From NCBI GenBank assembly GCA_029883045.1, contig JAOUJU010000104.1, positions 1 to 6,365 of the forward strand: DNA of 6,365 bases, written 5' to 3'. A program made the position numbers and the translations under genes. The notes under the pieces were generated by a model. That model worked only from the letters and a program-made list of their open reading frames with translations. It made no database searches and had not been told where the DNA came from. How positions within the stretch are numbered: position 1 is the stretch's first letter; each line of letters opens with the position of its first letter. Shown piece after piece: positions 5,743-6,365 of this stretch. This DNA comes from Rhodospirillaceae bacterium. Lineage in GTDB: Bacteria > Pseudomonadota > Alphaproteobacteria > Rhodospirillales > Magnetovibrionaceae.

Positions 5743-5772
5743 AGTCGGTTGGGGCGGGGGTGAAGGCTTAAA
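5717..5772. repeat. Perfect 27-bp tandem duplication spanning the tsaD stop codon
   Basis: Two identical 27-bp copies (5717-5743 and 5746-5772), separated by GT, give a period of 29 bp. Each begins CGGTTGGGGCGGGGG and ends TGAAGGCTTAAA. The first copy encodes the C-terminal VGAGVKA plus the TAA stop. The second lies wholly in the 3' flank and, because 29 is not a multiple of 3, is out of the tsaD frame. The absence of any mismatch suggests a recent slippage event, or an assembly or sequencing artefact. Confidence 0.95.
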
Positions 5773-5787
5773 TTAATAGCTAAATCC

Positions 5788-5816
5788 TTGGCGCATGGTG
5801 GACATGCGCTTAAGAT
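5788..5816 (+). promoter_or_regulatory. Tentative gpsA promoter with an inverted repeat in its spacer
   Basis: TTGGCG (5788-5793) and TAAGAT (5811-5816) are each 4/6 matches to the sigma70 boxes, and they are separated by exactly 17 bp. The spacer is largely occupied by the hairpin sequence at 5791-5809. Matches of this quality arise by chance, so this is tentative; gpsA may also be reached by read-through from tsaD. Confidence 0.22.
5791..5809. repeat. Perfect inverted repeat GCGCATG-GTGGA-CATGCGC between tsaD and gpsA
   Basis: A 7-bp perfect stem with a 5-nt loop, GC-rich against an AT-rich background, can be extended by one G-T pair. It is followed by TTAAGATTAG rather than a T tract, so it is not a standard intrinsic terminator for tsaD. 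Two CTTAAG palindromes (5809-5814 and 5823-5828) lie next to it. It could be an operator, an mRNA-stabilising hairpin, or chance. Confidence 0.5.
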
Positions 5817-5870
5817 TAGTGCCTTAAGAATATAAAAAAATAAATACGGGTAAAATAGGATTTAATACAA

Positions 5871-6365
5871 ATGCAAAAAATTGGTGTAATCGGTGCAGGC
5901 GCGTGGGGAACCGCATTGGCAATTGCAACAAAACGCGCCGGGCGCGACGTTACAATCTGGGCGCATGAAGCCGAGGTGGTAAACGCCATCAACGACGCAC
6001 ATGAAAACACAGTATTTTTGCCCGGAATTAAACTAGACCCAACAATAAAAGCCAGCACCAACATTGCAGATGCGCTAAACGCAGATGCAGTTTTAATGGT
6101 AGCGCCCGCCCAACACGTTCGCAGCGTTTGTGAAATGGCAAAACCACATTGGAAAAAAGCAACGCCAATTGTTTTGTGTTCCAAGGGCGTTGAAAAAAAT
6201 AGCCTTAATTTAATGAGCGAAGTAGCCGAACAAGTATTAGGCGATGCAGCCCCCATTGCGGTTTTATCCGGGCCGACCTTTGCCAAAGAAGTTGCAAATA
6301 ATTTACCCACTGCCATAACGCTGGCGTGTAGCGATGAAGGCCTAGGGCAAAAACTTATTGATGCG
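5871..6365 (+). CDS. gpsA: Glycerol-3-phosphate dehydrogenase [NAD(P)+], N-terminal part
   Basis: The reading frame is open from the ATG at 5871 to the right edge, giving 165 residues of a protein usually about 330 long, so the C-terminal catalytic half is outside the window. GpsA reduces dihydroxyacetone phosphate to sn-glycerol 3-phosphate in the cytoplasm, the entry point of phospholipid synthesis. N-terminal KIGVIGAGAWGTALA (3-17) is the Rossmann GxGxxG NAD(P) loop. HENTVFLPGIKLDPTI (44-59) matches the family N-x-x-x-LPG segment. MVAPAQHVR (76-84) corresponds to the usual V-P-S-Q-x-x-R motif, with A-P-A in place of V-P-S. CSKGVEKNSL (103-112) and VLSGPTFAKEVAN (131-143) are the substrate-site motifs. 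An AGGA at 5857-5860, 10 nt before the ATG, supports this start. It lies downstream of tsaD, as is common in Alphaproteobacteria. An antisense ORF across the same bases is a shadow. Confidence 0.96.
   Translation, partial: MQKIGVIGAGAWGTALAIATKRAGRDVTIWAHEAEVVNAINDAHENTVFLPGIKLDPTIKASTNIADALNADAVLMVAPAQHVRSVCEMAKPHWKKATPIVLCSKGVEKNSLNLMSEVAEQVLGDAAPIAVLSGPTFAKEVANNLPTAITLACSDEGLGQKLIDA

Noticed and set aside
5816..6316. 166-codon open frame on the - strand opposite gpsA
   Set aside because: The + strand carries clear GpsA motifs (GAGAWGTALA, SGPTFAKEVA) in an open frame to the edge. The antisense product is a composition-driven shadow.
1..6365. Mobile element, CRISPR array, toxin-antitoxin or defence system
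   Set aside because: Nearly all of the sequence is accounted for by conserved housekeeping genes with short gaps. I saw no transposase, integrase, spaced direct repeats or small gene pair. The tRNA-Thr shows no adjacent attachment-site-like repeat or integrase.

Overview
This looks like a chromosomal core segment from a member of the Alphaproteobacteria. The strongest sign is gene order. A leftward run hemC-hemD-mic60-hemY sits head to head with a rightward tsaD-gpsA pair, an arrangement I associate with that class. The COG4223/mitofilin-type (Mic60) gene between hemD and hemY is itself an alphaproteobacterial hallmark. Base composition appears intermediate (judged by eye, not counted), with many AT-rich homopolymer runs. 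That would suit a free-living, possibly aquatic lineage, but I cannot place it below class.

Layout, left to right: (1) 1-155, + strand, the last 50 residues of a DMT/EamA-type membrane transporter whose gene begins outside the window. (2) 161-236, - strand, a complete tRNA-Thr(CGU) with encoded CCA, converging on the transporter with only 5 bp between them. (3) 237-333, non-coding, holding a weak candidate tRNA promoter and a hairpin after hemY. (4) 334-4555, four - strand genes read right to left: hemC (porphobilinogen deaminase), hemD (uroporphyrinogen-III synthase), mic60 (membrane-anchored mitofilin homologue) and hemY (membrane-anchored TPR protein with a C-terminal zinc ribbon). (5) 4556-4680, a divergent intergenic region with a good candidate hemC promoter. 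(6) 4681-5742, + strand tsaD (tRNA t6A37 modification). (7) 5743-5870, an intergenic region with a perfect 27-bp tandem duplication spanning the tsaD stop codon, and a hairpin. (8) 5871-6365, + strand gpsA (glycerol-3-phosphate dehydrogenase), running off the right edge.

Functionally, hemC and hemD catalyse consecutive steps from porphobilinogen to uroporphyrinogen III, the common precursor of haem and other tetrapyrroles. HemY and Mic60 are inner-membrane proteins of the same cluster. Mic60 homologues shape membranes, so the operon may tie haem supply to respiratory-membrane architecture (inference). tsaD and gpsA are housekeeping genes for tRNA modification and phospholipid precursor synthesis. 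tsaD acts on ANN-decoding tRNAs, a class that includes the tRNA-Thr encoded here.

I found no undescribed system, mobile element, CRISPR array or defence locus. The points most worth a second look are the duplication at the tsaD terminus, Mic60 with a possible promoter of its own inside the haem operon, and the HemY zinc ribbon.
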